A stretch of DNA of 64,000 bases, from positions 124,001 to 188,000 of the forward strand of contig NZ_QVNQ01000004.1 of the NCBI RefSeq assembly GCF_003432485.1, read 5' to 3'. Below are positions 7,284-17,482 of this stretch, piece after piece. The notes below the pieces were generated by a model. It was not told the origin of the DNA, searched no databases, and saw nothing but the letters and a program-made list of their open reading frames with translations. The position numbers and the translations under genes were made by a program. Origin of the DNA: Actinomadura spongiicola (lineage in GTDB: Bacteria > Actinomycetota > Actinomycetes > Streptosporangiales > Streptosporangiaceae). Each line of letters begins with the position of its first letter. The stretch's first letter is position 1.

Positions 7284-10200
7284 GTGCGTTTCGGAGTGCT
7301 CGGACCGCTCGCCGTGTGGACCGATGACGGCGGGCTCGTTCCGGTGCCCGGACTGAAGGTCCGCGCGCTGCTCGCCGACCTCCTCGTGCACGAGGGACGT
7401 CCGGTTCCCGCCGACCGCCTGATCGACGACCTGTGGGGCGAGGCGCTGCCGGGGAACCCGATGGGCTCGCTGTCGGCGAAGGTGTCGCAGCTCCGCCGGG
7501 TGCTGGAGGACGCGGAACCGGGCGCGCGGGCGCTGGTGGAGTCGCGTCCCGCCGGGTACCTGCTGGGCGCGGGCGACGCCCGCGTCGACGCCCGGCGGTT
7601 CCAGCTCCTGGTGGAGGGGGCGCGCGAGGCGGGCGAGCCGAAGGAGCGCGCGGCGCTGCTGGCCGAGGCGCTCGGGCTGTGGCGCGGTCCCGCGTTCGCC
7701 GACCTCGCGGACGAGCCGTTCACGCGTGCGGCCGCCGCGCGGCTCGAAGAGCTGCGGCTCACCGCACTGGAGGAGCACGCCGAGACGCGGCTGCTGCTGG
7801 GCGAGCACGGGGCGCTGGCCGGAGAACTCGGTGACGTGGTCGGCGAGCATCCGCTGCGCGAGCGGCTACGGGCCGCGCACATGCTGGCGCTGTACCGGGC
7901 GGGACGGCAGAACGAGGCGCTGGAGGGATTCGAGCGCTACCGGACGTCGCTCGCCGACGAGCTGGGCCTCGACCCCGGCGCCGCGCTGTCCGATCTGCAA
8001 CGCGCCATCCTCCGGCAGGATCCCGCGCTGGACGCGCCGACCCGGCGCGAACCGGGGCCGCGGTCGAACCTTCCCGTCCCGGCGACCGAGCTGATCGGAC
8101 GCGACCAGGCCGTCCGGCGGGTCCGGGCGAGGATCGGCACCGACCGGCTCGTCACGCTGACCGGGCCGGGCGGGGTCGGCAAGACCAGGCTGGCGGTGGA
8201 GGTGGCCGCAGGGTTGGTGGACGCCTTCGGCGACGGCGTCCGGATGGCGGAGCTGGCCGGGTTCGAACGCTCGACGCTCCCCGATCTGGCCGAGGCCGTC
8301 ACGGCGATCCTCGACATCCGGGACGCGCCGGGCGCGCCCGAGGCCGCGCTGGACCGGCTCGCGGCGGCGCTCGGCGCCCGCCGGTTGCTGCTCGTCCTGG
8401 ACAACTGCGAGCACGTGATCGACCAGGCCGCCGAACTGGTGGACAGGCTGTTGCACCGGGTGCCGGGCGTGCGGATCCTCGCGACGAGCCGGGAGCCGCT
8501 CGGGCTGCCCGGGGAGGTCGTGTGGGCAGTCCCGCCGCTGGAGGTGCCCGGCGACGGCGACGACCCGGCGGCGTCGAGCGCGGTCCGGCTGTTCGCGGCG
8601 CGGGCGGAGGCGGCCTCGCGCGGGTTCCGGCTCGACGACACGACGTCCGGGCCGGTCGCGGAGCTGTGCCGGCGGCTGGACGGGCTCCCGCTCGCCCTGG
8701 AACTGGCCGCGACCAAGGTGCGGGCGCTCGGCGTCGAGGGCCTCGTCTCCCGGCTGGACGACCGGTTCCGGGTGCTGTCGTCTGGGAACCGCGGCGCGCC
8801 CGCCCGGCAACGGACCCTCACCGCGGTGATCGACTGGAGCTGGGATCTGCTGAGCGGGCCGGAACGGGCCGTCCTGCGGCGGCTGTCGGTCCACGCCGAC
8901 GGCTGCGCGCTGGAGTCCGCCGAGGCGGTGTGCGGTGGCGGGTCCGTCCCCGAGACGGAGGTCCTGGACCTGCTGGTCCAACTGGTCGACCGTTCCCTGG
9001 TCGTCATGACGGAGCGTCCGGGCGAGGGCCCGCGGTACCGGCTGCTGGAGTCGGTGGCCGCGTACGCCGCCGAGCGGCTCGCCGAGGCGGGGGAGGAGGC
9101 GCGCGTCCGGCGGGCGCACAGCAGCCACTACATCGACCTGGCCGAACGCGCCGCGCGCCGGCTGCGCGGTCACGACCAGACCCGCTGGCTGCGCATCCTC
9201 GACACCGAGACCGCCAACCTGCGCGCCGCGCTGGACGCGGCCGTCTCCGACGGTGCGGCGGACGACGCGTTGCGGCTGGTCGACGCGCTGGCCTGGTACT
9301 GGTTCCTGCGCGGCAGGCTGACCGAGGCGCTGCGTTCGCTGGACATGGCGCTGGCGCTCGACGGCGCGTCGCCCGGCGTCCTGGCGGAGGCGTTGACATG
9401 GCGGGCGGGGCTGGCCGCCCTGAAGGGCGTCGACGGGGACCGGGCGGCGGCCGCCCGCGACGAGGCGCTGCGGCGCGTCGACGCGACCGGCGCCGCCGGT
9501 ACGCGGGCCTGGGCGCGCTGGTTCTTGACGTTGGCCTACTTCCAGACGGACGACGTCGCGGAGGCCGCGGTGACGCTGGAGGAGGCGCTCACCGGGTTCC
9601 GCGCGTGCGGCGACCGCTGGGGCGAGGCGGCGGCCCTGGCGCTGCGGGCGATGCACGGCCACGCCCACGGCGACCCGGCCGCGATGCGCCGCGACGCCGA
9701 GCGGGCGGACCGGTTGTTCGGCGAGACCGGCGACCGGTGGGGACGGCTCCAGGCGATCGAGGGGCTCGGCGCGCTGGCGGAGCTGACCGGCGACTACGAC
9801 CGGGCGGAACGGCTCCAGCGGGACGGCCAGCGGATGGCCGAGGAGCTGCACATGTGGCCGGACGTCGCGTCCCGGATGGCGTGGCGCGGCTGGATCGCCC
9901 ACCTGCGCGGCGACCAACCGTCCGCGCGGCGGCTCTTCGGCCGCGCGATGCGGGTGGCCGTGGAGCAGGGGCACGCCTCGGCCGTCACGTTCGCCGATCT
10001 CGGGCTCGGTCTGGTGGCGCTCGCCGACGGGCGGCTGGACGACGCGCAGGACCGCTTCGAGGGAATGCTCCGCGCCGTGTCGCCCGAGGACTTCCCGCCG
10101 CTGTACCTGCCGCTGATCCAGATCGCGCTCGGGCAGGTCGCGGAGGCGCGCGGTGACGTGGCCACGGCCGTGACCTACCAGCGGGACGCGCTCGCCGTCG

Positions 10201-10520
10201 CGATCAGGTTGGAGTCGCCGCGTGACCTGGCCGGTTCCCTGGAGGGCCTGGCCGGTGCGCTGAACCTGTCCGGGCGGCACCGCGAGGCGGCCGAGGCGCT
10301 GGGAAAGGCGGCGGCGATCAGGGCCGACACGGGAGTGCTTCCAGGCCCGATCGAGCGCGACGACATCGACCGCGCGGCCGGCCGGGCGCGCGGCGAGATG
10401 GGCGAGGACGCGTTCGCGGCGGCGGCCGCGGCCGGGAAGGCGCTGGAACCGGAGGAGTTCCTGCGGCGCGCCGAGGCCGTGCCGCCGGAGGGCACCTCGA
10501 TTTGGGCGCGTAAAGAGTAA
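7284..10520 (+). CDS. AfsR/SARP-type transcriptional regulator with NB-ARC and TPR domains
   Basis: A 1078-residue regulator. Residues about 1-95 are the OmpR-type winged helix of SARP proteins (starts MRFGVLGPLAVW). Residues about 100-245 are the bacterial transcriptional activator domain (BTAD). An NB-ARC/STAND ATPase follows with Walker A GPGGVGKTR near residue 295, Walker B LLLVLDNCEHV, and sensor motifs LATSREPL and GLPLALELAA. The rest is an alpha-solenoid of TPR-like repeats, presumably a ligand sensor. Homologues activate secondary-metabolism or export genes; the FtsX-type ABC operon 90 bases downstream on the same strand is a plausible target. The GTG at 7284 has no RBS but has a -10-like TAGGGT six bases upstream. 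Confidence 0.93.
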   Translation: MRFGVLGPLAVWTDDGGLVPVPGLKVRALLADLLVHEGRPVPADRLIDDLWGEALPGNPMGSLSAKVSQLRRVLEDAEPGARALVESRPAGYLLGAGDARVDARRFQLLVEGAREAGEPKERAALLAEALGLWRGPAFADLADEPFTRAAAARLEELRLTALEEHAETRLLLGEHGALAGELGDVVGEHPLRERLRAAHMLALYRAGRQNEALEGFERYRTSLADELGLDPGAALSDLQRAILRQDPALDAPTRREPGPRSNLPVPATELIGRDQAVRRVRARIGTDRLVTLTGPGGVGKTRLAVEVAAGLVDAFGDGVRMAELAGFERSTLPDLAEAVTAILDIRDAPGAPEAALDRLAAALGARRLLLVLDNCEHVIDQAAELVDRLLHRVPGVRILATSREPLGLPGEVVWAVPPLEVPGDGDDPAASSAVRLFAARAEAASRGFRLDDTTSGPVAELCRRLDGLPLALELAATKVRALGVEGLVSRLDDRFRVLSSGNRGAPARQRTLTAVIDWSWDLLSGPERAVLRRLSVHADGCALESAEAVCGGGSVPETEVLDLLVQLVDRSLVVMTERPGEGPRYRLLESVAAYAAERLAEAGEEARVRRAHSSHYIDLAERAARRLRGHDQTRWLRILDTETANLRAALDAAVSDGAADDALRLVDALAWYWFLRGRLTEALRSLDMALALDGASPGVLAEALTWRAGLAALKGVDGDRAAAARDEALRRVDATGAAGTRAWARWFLTLAYFQTDDVAEAAVTLEEALTGFRACGDRWGEAAALALRAMHGHAHGDPAAMRRDAERADRLFGETGDRWGRLQAIEGLGALAELTGDYDRAERLQRDGQRMAEELHMWPDVASRMAWRGWIAHLRGDQPSARRLFGRAMRVAVEQGHASAVTFADLGLGLVALADGRLDDAQDRFEGMLRAVSPEDFPPLYLPLIQIALGQVAEARGDVATAVTYQRDALAVAIRLESPRDLAGSLEGLAGALNLSGRHREAAEALGKAAAIRADTGVLPGPIERDDIDRAAGRARGEMGEDAFAAAAAAGKALEPEEFLRRAEAVPPEGTSIWARKE

Positions 10521-10609
10521 TTTGTCCGCATTGCGGGTGTGTTGCGAAACGGCACAGAATCGGCACGACCCCTTGTAACGCCCCCGACGGTGAATGATCA
10601 TGAACGGCC

Positions 10610-13600
10610 GTGAGGCGTCGGGGGTTGGTGCTCAGCCGGATGGCCGGTGACCGGTCGCTCGTCCTCGCCGCGTGCGCGACCGCGCTGTTCGCCACCACCG
10701 TCCTCACCGCCCTCGTCGGCTACACCGGATCGATCACCCGTGACGGTCTGCGGCGCACCCTCGCCGACGCCACGTTCGAGACGGCGGGGTCGACGATCGG
10801 GACGCACGTGCCCGCCCGCCGCCTCGACCGGGTGCGCGCCCAGGTCGACCGGACGCTCGGGCGCATCCACGGAGACGTCCCGCTGTCGGTGTCGATGAGC
10901 GTCCGCAGCGACACCTACACGCTCCCGGGCCAGGAGAACAGCGACCATCCCGAGCTGACGGCGTTCGCGACCCACACCGGGATCGAGAGGCACGCGCGAC
11001 TCGCCGGTGGACGCTGGTTCCGGGAGAGCGGCGGCTCGGGGAGCGGCTCGGGCGGGCGCGAGATCGAGGCGGTGCTGTCGGCCGCGGCGGCGCGCTCCAT
11101 CCGCACCCGAGTGAACGACGTCCTCACGCTGCGGGGACGCGTCGACAGGGAAGCGGTGGTGAAGGTCCGTGTCGTCGGGGTGTTCGACGTGCCCGACCCG
11201 GACGCCTACTTCTGGCAGGACGACCGACTCCTCACGAACGGTGTAGAGAAACTCGCATACACGACCTACGGGCCGTTCGTGGTCCCCCCGGGCGTGTTCG
11301 CGCAGCGATTCAACGGAACCGGCGTGGACGCCCGCTTCACGGTCCTGCCCGACCTGAGCCGCCTCGACGTCGACGACCTCGAACCGCTCCGCGACCGCAT
11401 GGCCGCCGCCGACGCCGCCTTCGCGGCGGACGACGAGGCGACCGGTGAAGGAACCCGCGGAGGATCGCAGTTCGTCATCGTCACGCGGCTGTCGGAACTG
11501 GCCCGGCAACTGAACGACGCGGTGCTCGTCGCCCGCTCCACCATGCTCATACCAATCATCCAGCTCGTCCTGCTCGCCGGATGCGCGTGGCTGCTCGTCG
11601 CCCGGCTGGTCGGCGACCGCAGGCGCGGGGAGGTCGCGCTGCTGCGCACCCGCGGCATCGGGACGCGCCAGCTCGCCGCCCTCGGACTCACCGAGGGCCT
11701 GCTGATCGCGCTGCCCGCCGCGGTGCTCGGCCCGCTGCTCGCCGGGCCGCTGCTGCGCCTCGCCGGGCACGCCCCGGCCGTCCGGGGCGCCGGGCTGCGC
11801 CTGGACGCGGGGCCGCTGATGCCGCTGTGGGGCGTGTCGGCGACGGTCGCGCTGGCGTGCGCGATCACACTGACGATCCCGGCGCTGCGGGGCGCCGACC
11901 GCACGTTCGTCGAGGTGCAGGCAGGGATCGGACGGCCCCCGCGCGGCCTGCTCGGGTCGGGGATCGACCTCGCCCTGCTCCTCGTCGCCGGCCTCGCGGT
12001 GTGGCAGCTCAGCCGGTACGGGGCCGCGGGGACGAACACCACCGCCGGGGTGGACCCCGTCATCGTGTCCGCCCCCGCGCTGGCGCTGCTCGCCGGGAGC
12101 CTCCTCACGCTCCGGCTGCTCCCGCCGGTCTGCCGCGTCGCCGAACGGGCCGCGACGCGGCTGCGTCCGGGGCTCGTCGCCGTCCTCGGCACCCGGCAGG
12201 TCGGACGGCGCCGCCTCCGGTACGCGGGGCCGGTGCTGCTGCTCGCCATGGCGATGGCCGTCGGGGTGCTGTCGGTGACGACGATGGCGACCTGGCGCCG
12301 GTCGCAGATCGACCAGGCCGACTTCCAGAGCGGCGCCGACCTGCGGCTGGTCGGCGCGGACGCCACCGCGAGCGCCGTGCCGCTCGGCGTGGGCGGCCGG
12401 TTCGCGGCGCTGCCCGGCGTCACGTCCGCGTCCGCGGTCCTGCGCATGGACGCCGAGGTCGGCGACGCCCCGGCGTCCGTCCTCGGCGTGGACGCGCGGG
12501 CGCTCGGTCCGGTGCTGCGCGTCCGACCCGACCTGCGGCGCGGGATGCGGCTCGACGAGCTGGCGAAGGCCCGTCCCGCCGTTCCGGCGCTGACCGTCCC
12601 GGGAAGACCGCGGCGGCTGAGCCTCGACCTGCGCGTGCGCCGCGCGGGGCCGGTCCCCGGTCAGCTCAGGGACCAGGCGCCACCGGCCGACACCCCCTTC
12701 CGTCTCGCGATGACCGTCGTGGACGCCCACGGTCTCGCCCAACGCGTGGCGTTGCCCGCCGTCCCAGCCGACGCCCGCGCGCACACCGTCACGCTGGACG
12801 CCGCCGACCTCGCCGGGCCGGGCGGCGCCCTCGCCCACCCGCTGTCGATCCGCGGTCTGCACTACTCCTACGACCTCAACCCCGTCGCCGGTCCACTCGA
12901 ACTCGACCTTCTGCGCGTCCACGGCGAGGGCGGGAACGCGACGCCTCCGGCGGGCGGCCGCTGGGACGCCTTCGGCTGGACGGCGAGCGCCGAGGCGCCG
13001 AAGGCCGTCCCCACCGCCTCCGAACTCCCGAGCGGGCTGCTGCGGCTGTCCCTCCCGGCGACCCCGTACGAACGGGACCGCTTCTGGACGTCGCACGAGT
13101 ACGTTCCCGTCCTGGGGCAGGAGGCCCACGCGCTGCTCGCCACGTCCGCGGCGCCGTCCCATGACCCGGCGAGCGCGGACCGGCGGCCGGCCGTGCCCGG
13201 CGTCATCACCCGGGCGATGGCCGAGCGCGCGAAGGCCGACGTCGGCGGCACCGTCACCGTCGGCGCCACCGGCGGCGGCCAGCCGATCAAGGTCGTGGGG
13301 ATCGTCCCGGCGCTGCCGAGCGTCCCCGTCGACGAGCCGGGCGCCCTGGTCGATCTGCCGACCGTGACCGAGCGGCGGCTCGCCGTGAGCGGCGCGGACC
13401 CGGCGGACCTCACGCCCGGCGAATGGTGGGCGTCCGTCCGGGGCGGTCGCACCGGCGCCGCCGCACGCGTCCTCGCCGCCCACCCCGACCGGGGGAGGGT
13501 CGAGGCCGACCGGGCCGCGCTGCGCACCCGGCTCCGCGACGCCCCGCTCGGCGCGGGCCTCCAGAGCGCCCTCGTCCTCGGGTTCGGCACCGGGCTGGTC

Positions 13601-13984
13601 TTCGCCGTCATCGCGTTCGTGGTGAACGCGGCGGTGACGGCCGGGGAACGCGCCCGCGAGTTCGCCGTGCTGCGGATCCTCGGGGTCCGGCCCCGGCAGA
13701 TCGCCGGGATGCTCGCGATCGAACAGGCCTACCTGGTCGCGCTCGGCCTGCTCGGCGGAACGGTCCTCGGCCTGGTCGTGGCGCGTCTCGCCGTCCCGCA
13801 CATCGTGGTCGGGGTGCGCGCCGCCCGGCCCTACCCGCCCGCCGAGGCCGTCGTCCAGTGGCCCGTCCTGCTCGCGATGGCCGCCGGGGTGACTTTGGTG
13901 CTCGGCCTGGTGCTGCTGCCCCTGTTCGCGGCGCTGCGCCGCCGCGACGTCGGCGCGGGAATCCGCGTGGGGGAGGACCGGTGA
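10610..13984 (+). CDS. FtsX-like ABC transporter permease (large, first of two)
   Basis: A 1124-residue membrane protein: one TM helix near residues 18-42, a large extracytoplasmic part, an FtsX/MacB-type permease domain at about 310-450 (RRGEVALLRTRGIGTRQLAAL), more TM helices near 450-570, a second extracytoplasmic part and a C-terminal FtsX domain at about 990-1110 (EFAVLRILGVRPRQIAG). Proteins of this build extrude lipids, lipoproteins or peptides, or act as mechanotransmitters; the substrate is unknown. The GTG start at 10610 gives the usual short cytoplasmic N-terminus, although the ATG ten codons later (10640) is possible. It overlaps the next permease by GTGA. Confidence 0.9.
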   Translation: MRRRGLVLSRMAGDRSLVLAACATALFATTVLTALVGYTGSITRDGLRRTLADATFETAGSTIGTHVPARRLDRVRAQVDRTLGRIHGDVPLSVSMSVRSDTYTLPGQENSDHPELTAFATHTGIERHARLAGGRWFRESGGSGSGSGGREIEAVLSAAAARSIRTRVNDVLTLRGRVDREAVVKVRVVGVFDVPDPDAYFWQDDRLLTNGVEKLAYTTYGPFVVPPGVFAQRFNGTGVDARFTVLPDLSRLDVDDLEPLRDRMAAADAAFAADDEATGEGTRGGSQFVIVTRLSELARQLNDAVLVARSTMLIPIIQLVLLAGCAWLLVARLVGDRRRGEVALLRTRGIGTRQLAALGLTEGLLIALPAAVLGPLLAGPLLRLAGHAPAVRGAGLRLDAGPLMPLWGVSATVALACAITLTIPALRGADRTFVEVQAGIGRPPRGLLGSGIDLALLLVAGLAVWQLSRYGAAGTNTTAGVDPVIVSAPALALLAGSLLTLRLLPPVCRVAERAATRLRPGLVAVLGTRQVGRRRLRYAGPVLLLAMAMAVGVLSVTTMATWRRSQIDQADFQSGADLRLVGADATASAVPLGVGGRFAALPGVTSASAVLRMDAEVGDAPASVLGVDARALGPVLRVRPDLRRGMRLDELAKARPAVPALTVPGRPRRLSLDLRVRRAGPVPGQLRDQAPPADTPFRLAMTVVDAHGLAQRVALPAVPADARAHTVTLDAADLAGPGGALAHPLSIRGLHYSYDLNPVAGPLELDLLRVHGEGGNATPPAGGRWDAFGWTASAEAPKAVPTASELPSGLLRLSLPATPYERDRFWTSHEYVPVLGQEAHALLATSAAPSHDPASADRRPAVPGVITRAMAERAKADVGGTVTVGATGGGQPIKVVGIVPALPSVPVDEPGALVDLPTVTERRLAVSGADPADLTPGEWWASVRGGRTGAAARVLAAHPDRGRVEADRAALRTRLRDAPLGAGLQSALVLGFGTGLVFAVIAFVVNAAVTAGERAREFAVLRILGVRPRQIAGMLAIEQAYLVALGLLGGTVLGLVVARLAVPHIVVGVRAARPYPPAEAVVQWPVLLAMAAGVTLVLGLVLLPLFAALRRRDVGAGIRVGEDR

Positions 13985-16551
13985 GGGGGCCCGCCCCGCG
14001 GCTGGCCCGCGCGCACCTGGCGCCGCTCGTCGCCCTGGCCGTGCTGACGCTGGTGGCCGCGCTGCTCGCCGTCGCCGTCCCGTCCCGGACGGCGGCCGGG
14101 TACGACCGCGCCGCGGCGGGCGCGGTCGAGGGCGCCGACCTGCGCGTGGAGGGCAGGGCGGCGGGCCCGATCGCGACGAGCCTGATCGCCTCGGCCGTGG
14201 AAATGCGCACGCACGCGACGACGTGGCGGACGTACCTGCCGCCCTCCCTGCGCCGCGCCACCGGCGAACCCGAGCCGTCGATCAGCACGGCCCGGATGCT
14301 CGTGACGCGGGCGCCCTCGCCGCAGATGCTGACGGTGAACTGGGACGCGGGCGCGTCCGAGCGGATCCGGATCGTGCGCACGGCCCGGGACGCCGACCTG
14401 CCCCGCGCCGGCGAGATCGGCGTCGTGATCTCCAAGGGCTACGCCGAACGGACGCGCCGCGAGCCGGGCGACCCGCTCGTCCTCGTCGAGCGGGACCTTC
14501 CCGAACCCCTGCGCGTCCGGATCGTCGGCCTGTACGAGCCGGAGAACGCCGCCGACCCGTACTGGACGTCGCGTCCCAGCCTGCTGCGACCCCAGCGCGT
14601 CACCCTCGACAGGGAGGGGACGGAGGCCGACTTCGGCGCCGCGCTGATCGACCCGCGCGGGTACACCGACCTCGTGCGGAACCCGCGCAGGCAACTCACC
14701 TTCGCCTGGCGGTTCCCGATCCGCCCCAACGCCGTCACCAGGGACGACGCGACGGTGATGGCCGGAGACGTGGACGCCTACCGGTCCACGGTCCAGGGCC
14801 TGCCCGGCGTGTTCCCCGCCACGGTGGTGACCGTTCTGGACGAGCGGCTGGAGGAGTACAAGGGTCGCGTCCACGCGGCCCGGTCCGTGCTCGGCCTGGC
14901 GTTCGGCGGGCTCGCCGCCGTCGCGGCCGGGGTGCTGCTGCTGGCCGCCGGGCTCCTCGGCGAGCGGCTCCGCCCCGTTCTCGGGACGATGCGGGCGCGC
15001 GGCGCGTCGCTGCGGCAACTCGCCGTGCCCACCTGCGGGTTGACGGCGCTCGCCGTCGTCCCCGCCGGTGCCCTCGGGTACGCGGCCGGACGCTGGTTGA
15101 ACGCCGGGCCGCCGCAACTCGGCTCCGCTCTGGCGGCCGGGCTGCTCGTCGCGGCCGTCCTCGTCCTGTCCGGGGCGATGGTGCTGCGGGAACGGGGCGG
15201 CGGGCTGGAATCGTCGTCCGGCCACCGCGACGATCTCGTCGCGGCGCGGCCGACACGGCGGCGGCTCGTCCTGGAGGCCATGCTCGTCGCGCTCGCCGCC
15301 GGCTCCGCCGTGCTGCTGCGGCGGCGCGGCGGGGACGCCGGAACCGACCCGCTGATCACCGCCGTGCCGGTGCTGCTCGGCGCGGCGCTCGCGGTGCTCG
15401 TCCTGCGCGCCTACCCTTACCTGCTGCGCGCCGCGGGCCCGGTCCTGCGGCGCCGCCGCGGCGCGGTCGCCTTCCTCGGCCTCGCCCGCGCCTCCCGGCA
15501 GAGCCTCGTCGGCGTCCTTCCGCTGGTCGTGCTGCTGCTCGCCGCGACCGTCGCCGGGTTCACCGCCACCGTCGACACCGCGCTGCGGAACGGGCAGGAA
15601 CGCGCGTCCTGGGCCGAGGTCGGCGCCGACGCCCGCGTCGAGGCCGGTCCGCTGGACGAGGCGGGCCTGCGCCGCGTCCGCGCCGTGCCGGGCGTGACCG
15701 GCGCCGTCCGCGTCCGCGTCATCGAGGGCGTGACGACCCCCTCGAACACGGCGCCGATGACCGTCGTCGGCGTGGACCTCGGCGCCTACCGCGCGCTGGC
15801 ACCGGACGTCCCCGGCGTCCCGACGACGGGCGCGCTGGCGTCCCCGCTCGCCGCCCGGGGCATCGGCTCCGGCACGGTGACGCTCAGCCGTTCCGGCATG
15901 GACCCCGTCCAGGTCGAGGCGCCCCGCGTCGTCGACCACTTCCCGGGACGGTCCCCGGGCAGCGCGTTCGTCGTCGTCCCGTTCGAGGCGGTCGCGGGCG
16001 CGACGGGATTCCCGTCGCAGATCTTCGTCGCCGGGCACGACCTGGACGTCCGTGCCCTGAGCGCCGCCGCGCCGGGCCGCGACATCCGGATACGGCGGGA
16101 CGTCCTGCGCGACATGACCGGCATGCCGCTGGTGTCCGTCGTCCGGGAGACGTTCCGGAACGGCGCGCTCATCAGCGGCGTGTTCGGGTTGCTCGCCGTG
16201 CTGCTCGTCCTGCTCGTCGGGGCCCGCGCCCGGGGCCGCACCGTCGCGCACCTGCGCGCCCTCGGCCTCAGCCGCCGCCAGAGCCGCGGCCTCGCCCTCG
16301 TGGAGATCGCGCCCGTGCTGCTCTGCGCCGTCGGCGCCGGGTGGGCGCTGGGCCTGCTGCTGCCGGAGATCACCGGCCCGGTCGTCGATCTGCGCCCCTA
16401 CACCGGCGGCCACGCCGTCACCGCCCACCTGCCCGGCATGGCCGCGCTGCTCGGGCTGCTCGGCGCGCTGCTGCTCGCCGCCGCGGCGGCCGTCGCCGTC
16501 GACCGCGTCCACGACGCCCGCCCCGGCACCGTCATCAGAACGGGGGAGTGA
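13981..16551 (+). CDS. FtsX-like ABC transporter permease (second of two)
   Basis: An 856-residue permease starting at GTG 13981, which overlaps the previous stop by four bases; an open frame extends further upstream but lies inside the preceding gene. One N-terminal TM helix, an extracytoplasmic domain, a central TM block (about residues 300-550) and a C-terminal FtsX domain ending in a TM pair (RTVAHLRALGLSRRQSRGLALVE, then LLPEITGPVVD). It likely forms a heterodimeric permease with the product of 10610-13984, driven by one or both downstream ATPases. Substrate unknown. Confidence 0.9.
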   Translation: MRGPAPRLARAHLAPLVALAVLTLVAALLAVAVPSRTAAGYDRAAAGAVEGADLRVEGRAAGPIATSLIASAVEMRTHATTWRTYLPPSLRRATGEPEPSISTARMLVTRAPSPQMLTVNWDAGASERIRIVRTARDADLPRAGEIGVVISKGYAERTRREPGDPLVLVERDLPEPLRVRIVGLYEPENAADPYWTSRPSLLRPQRVTLDREGTEADFGAALIDPRGYTDLVRNPRRQLTFAWRFPIRPNAVTRDDATVMAGDVDAYRSTVQGLPGVFPATVVTVLDERLEEYKGRVHAARSVLGLAFGGLAAVAAGVLLLAAGLLGERLRPVLGTMRARGASLRQLAVPTCGLTALAVVPAGALGYAAGRWLNAGPPQLGSALAAGLLVAAVLVLSGAMVLRERGGGLESSSGHRDDLVAARPTRRRLVLEAMLVALAAGSAVLLRRRGGDAGTDPLITAVPVLLGAALAVLVLRAYPYLLRAAGPVLRRRRGAVAFLGLARASRQSLVGVLPLVVLLLAATVAGFTATVDTALRNGQERASWAEVGADARVEAGPLDEAGLRRVRAVPGVTGAVRVRVIEGVTTPSNTAPMTVVGVDLGAYRALAPDVPGVPTTGALASPLAARGIGSGTVTLSRSGMDPVQVEAPRVVDHFPGRSPGSAFVVVPFEAVAGATGFPSQIFVAGHDLDVRALSAAAPGRDIRIRRDVLRDMTGMPLVSVVRETFRNGALISGVFGLLAVLLVLLVGARARGRTVAHLRALGLSRRQSRGLALVEIAPVLLCAVGAGWALGLLLPEITGPVVDLRPYTGGHAVTAHLPGMAALLGLLGALLLAAAAAVAVDRVHDARPGTVIRTGE

Positions 16552-16552
16552 A

Positions 16553-17482
16553 ATGAACCGCACACCCGACCTGGCCGAACTCGAACGCCGCGCCGCCGAA
16601 CGCGGCCCCGTGTACGGGGAGGGCGCGCACATCGTCTGCGACAACCTGGTCCGCATCTACAAGACCGACGGCATCGAGGTCGTCGCGCTCCAGGGACTGG
16701 ACCTCCTCGTCGACCCGGGCGAGCTGGTCGCGATCGTCGGCGCGTCCGGCTCCGGCAAGTCCACGCTGCTGAACATCCTGTCCGGCCTGGACGTCCCGAC
16801 CGCTGGCGTCGCCCGCGTCGCCGGATCCGACCTGCTCACGATGACGTCCAGGGAACGGCTCCGGTTCCGCCGCGAACAGGTCGGGTTCATCTGGCAGCAG
16901 ACGTCCCGCAACCTGCTCCCGTACCTGACCGCCGCGCAGAACGTCGAGCTGCCCATGCGGTTCGCGGGACGGTCCCGCCGTGCCCGCGCCACCCGCGCCG
17001 CCGAGCTCCTCGGCATGCTCGGCGTCGGCGACTGCGCCGGACGCCGCCCGGCGGAGCTGTCCGGCGGGCAGCAGCAGCGCATCGCCATCGCCGTGGCCGT
17101 CGCCAACGAACCCCACGTGGTCCTCGCCGACGAACCCACCGGCGAACTCGACACCGCCACCGCCGCCGACGTCTTCGCGGCGCTCCGCCGCGTCAACGAG
17201 GAACTCGGCACCACCACCGTCGTCGTCACCCACGACGCGCAGGTGTCCGAGCGCGTCGACCGCACCGTCGGGATCCGCGACGGCCGGACCAGCAGCGAGG
17301 TCCGACGCCGCGCCGCGGGCGACGGCACCCGCACCGCCGAGGAGTACGCCGTCCTCGACCGCACCGGCCGCGTCCAGCTTCCGAGGGCGTTCACCGAGGC
17401 CCTCGACATGCGCGACCGCGTCCGCCTCGACCTGGAGTCCGACCACGTCGCCGTCCGGCCCGACCGCGAGGACGCCCCATGA
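16553..17482 (+). CDS. ABC transporter ATPase with AbrB-like C-terminal extension
   Basis: A 309-residue LolD/MacB-class ATPase: Walker A GASGSGKST (63-71), signature LSGGQQQ (169-175), Walker B VVLADE (189-194), switch H227. The ATG lies one base after the permease stop. Residues about 264-305 (EYAVLDRTGRVQLPRAFTEA, then LDMRDRVRLDLE) resemble a SpoVT/AbrB swapped-hairpin domain (xVDxxGRVxLPxxFxExLGI), an appendage absent from ordinary LolD-type ATPases. It may mediate oligomerisation or regulation; DNA binding is conceivable but unproven. Signature motifs look intact, so ATP hydrolysis is expected. Confidence 0.92.
   Translation: MNRTPDLAELERRAAERGPVYGEGAHIVCDNLVRIYKTDGIEVVALQGLDLLVDPGELVAIVGASGSGKSTLLNILSGLDVPTAGVARVAGSDLLTMTSRERLRFRREQVGFIWQQTSRNLLPYLTAAQNVELPMRFAGRSRRARATRAAELLGMLGVGDCAGRRPAELSGGQQQRIAIAVAVANEPHVVLADEPTGELDTATAADVFAALRRVNEELGTTTVVVTHDAQVSERVDRTVGIRDGRTSSEVRRRAAGDGTRTAEEYAVLDRTGRVQLPRAFTEALDMRDRVRLDLESDHVAVRPDREDAP

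Noticed and set aside
6603..7850. Reading the DHFR-like gene as a 415-residue fusion
   Set aside because: The upstream half is antisense of the SARP gene; GGGAGAG places the start at 7163.
7866..10601. 911-codon minus-strand frame opposite the SARP regulator
   Set aside because: Antisense shadow, Arg/Pro/Gln-rich with no domain; the plus strand has SARP, BTAD and NB-ARC motifs.
10598..13801. 1067-codon minus-strand frame
   Set aside because: Antisense shadow of the FtsX permease; low-complexity composition and no domain.
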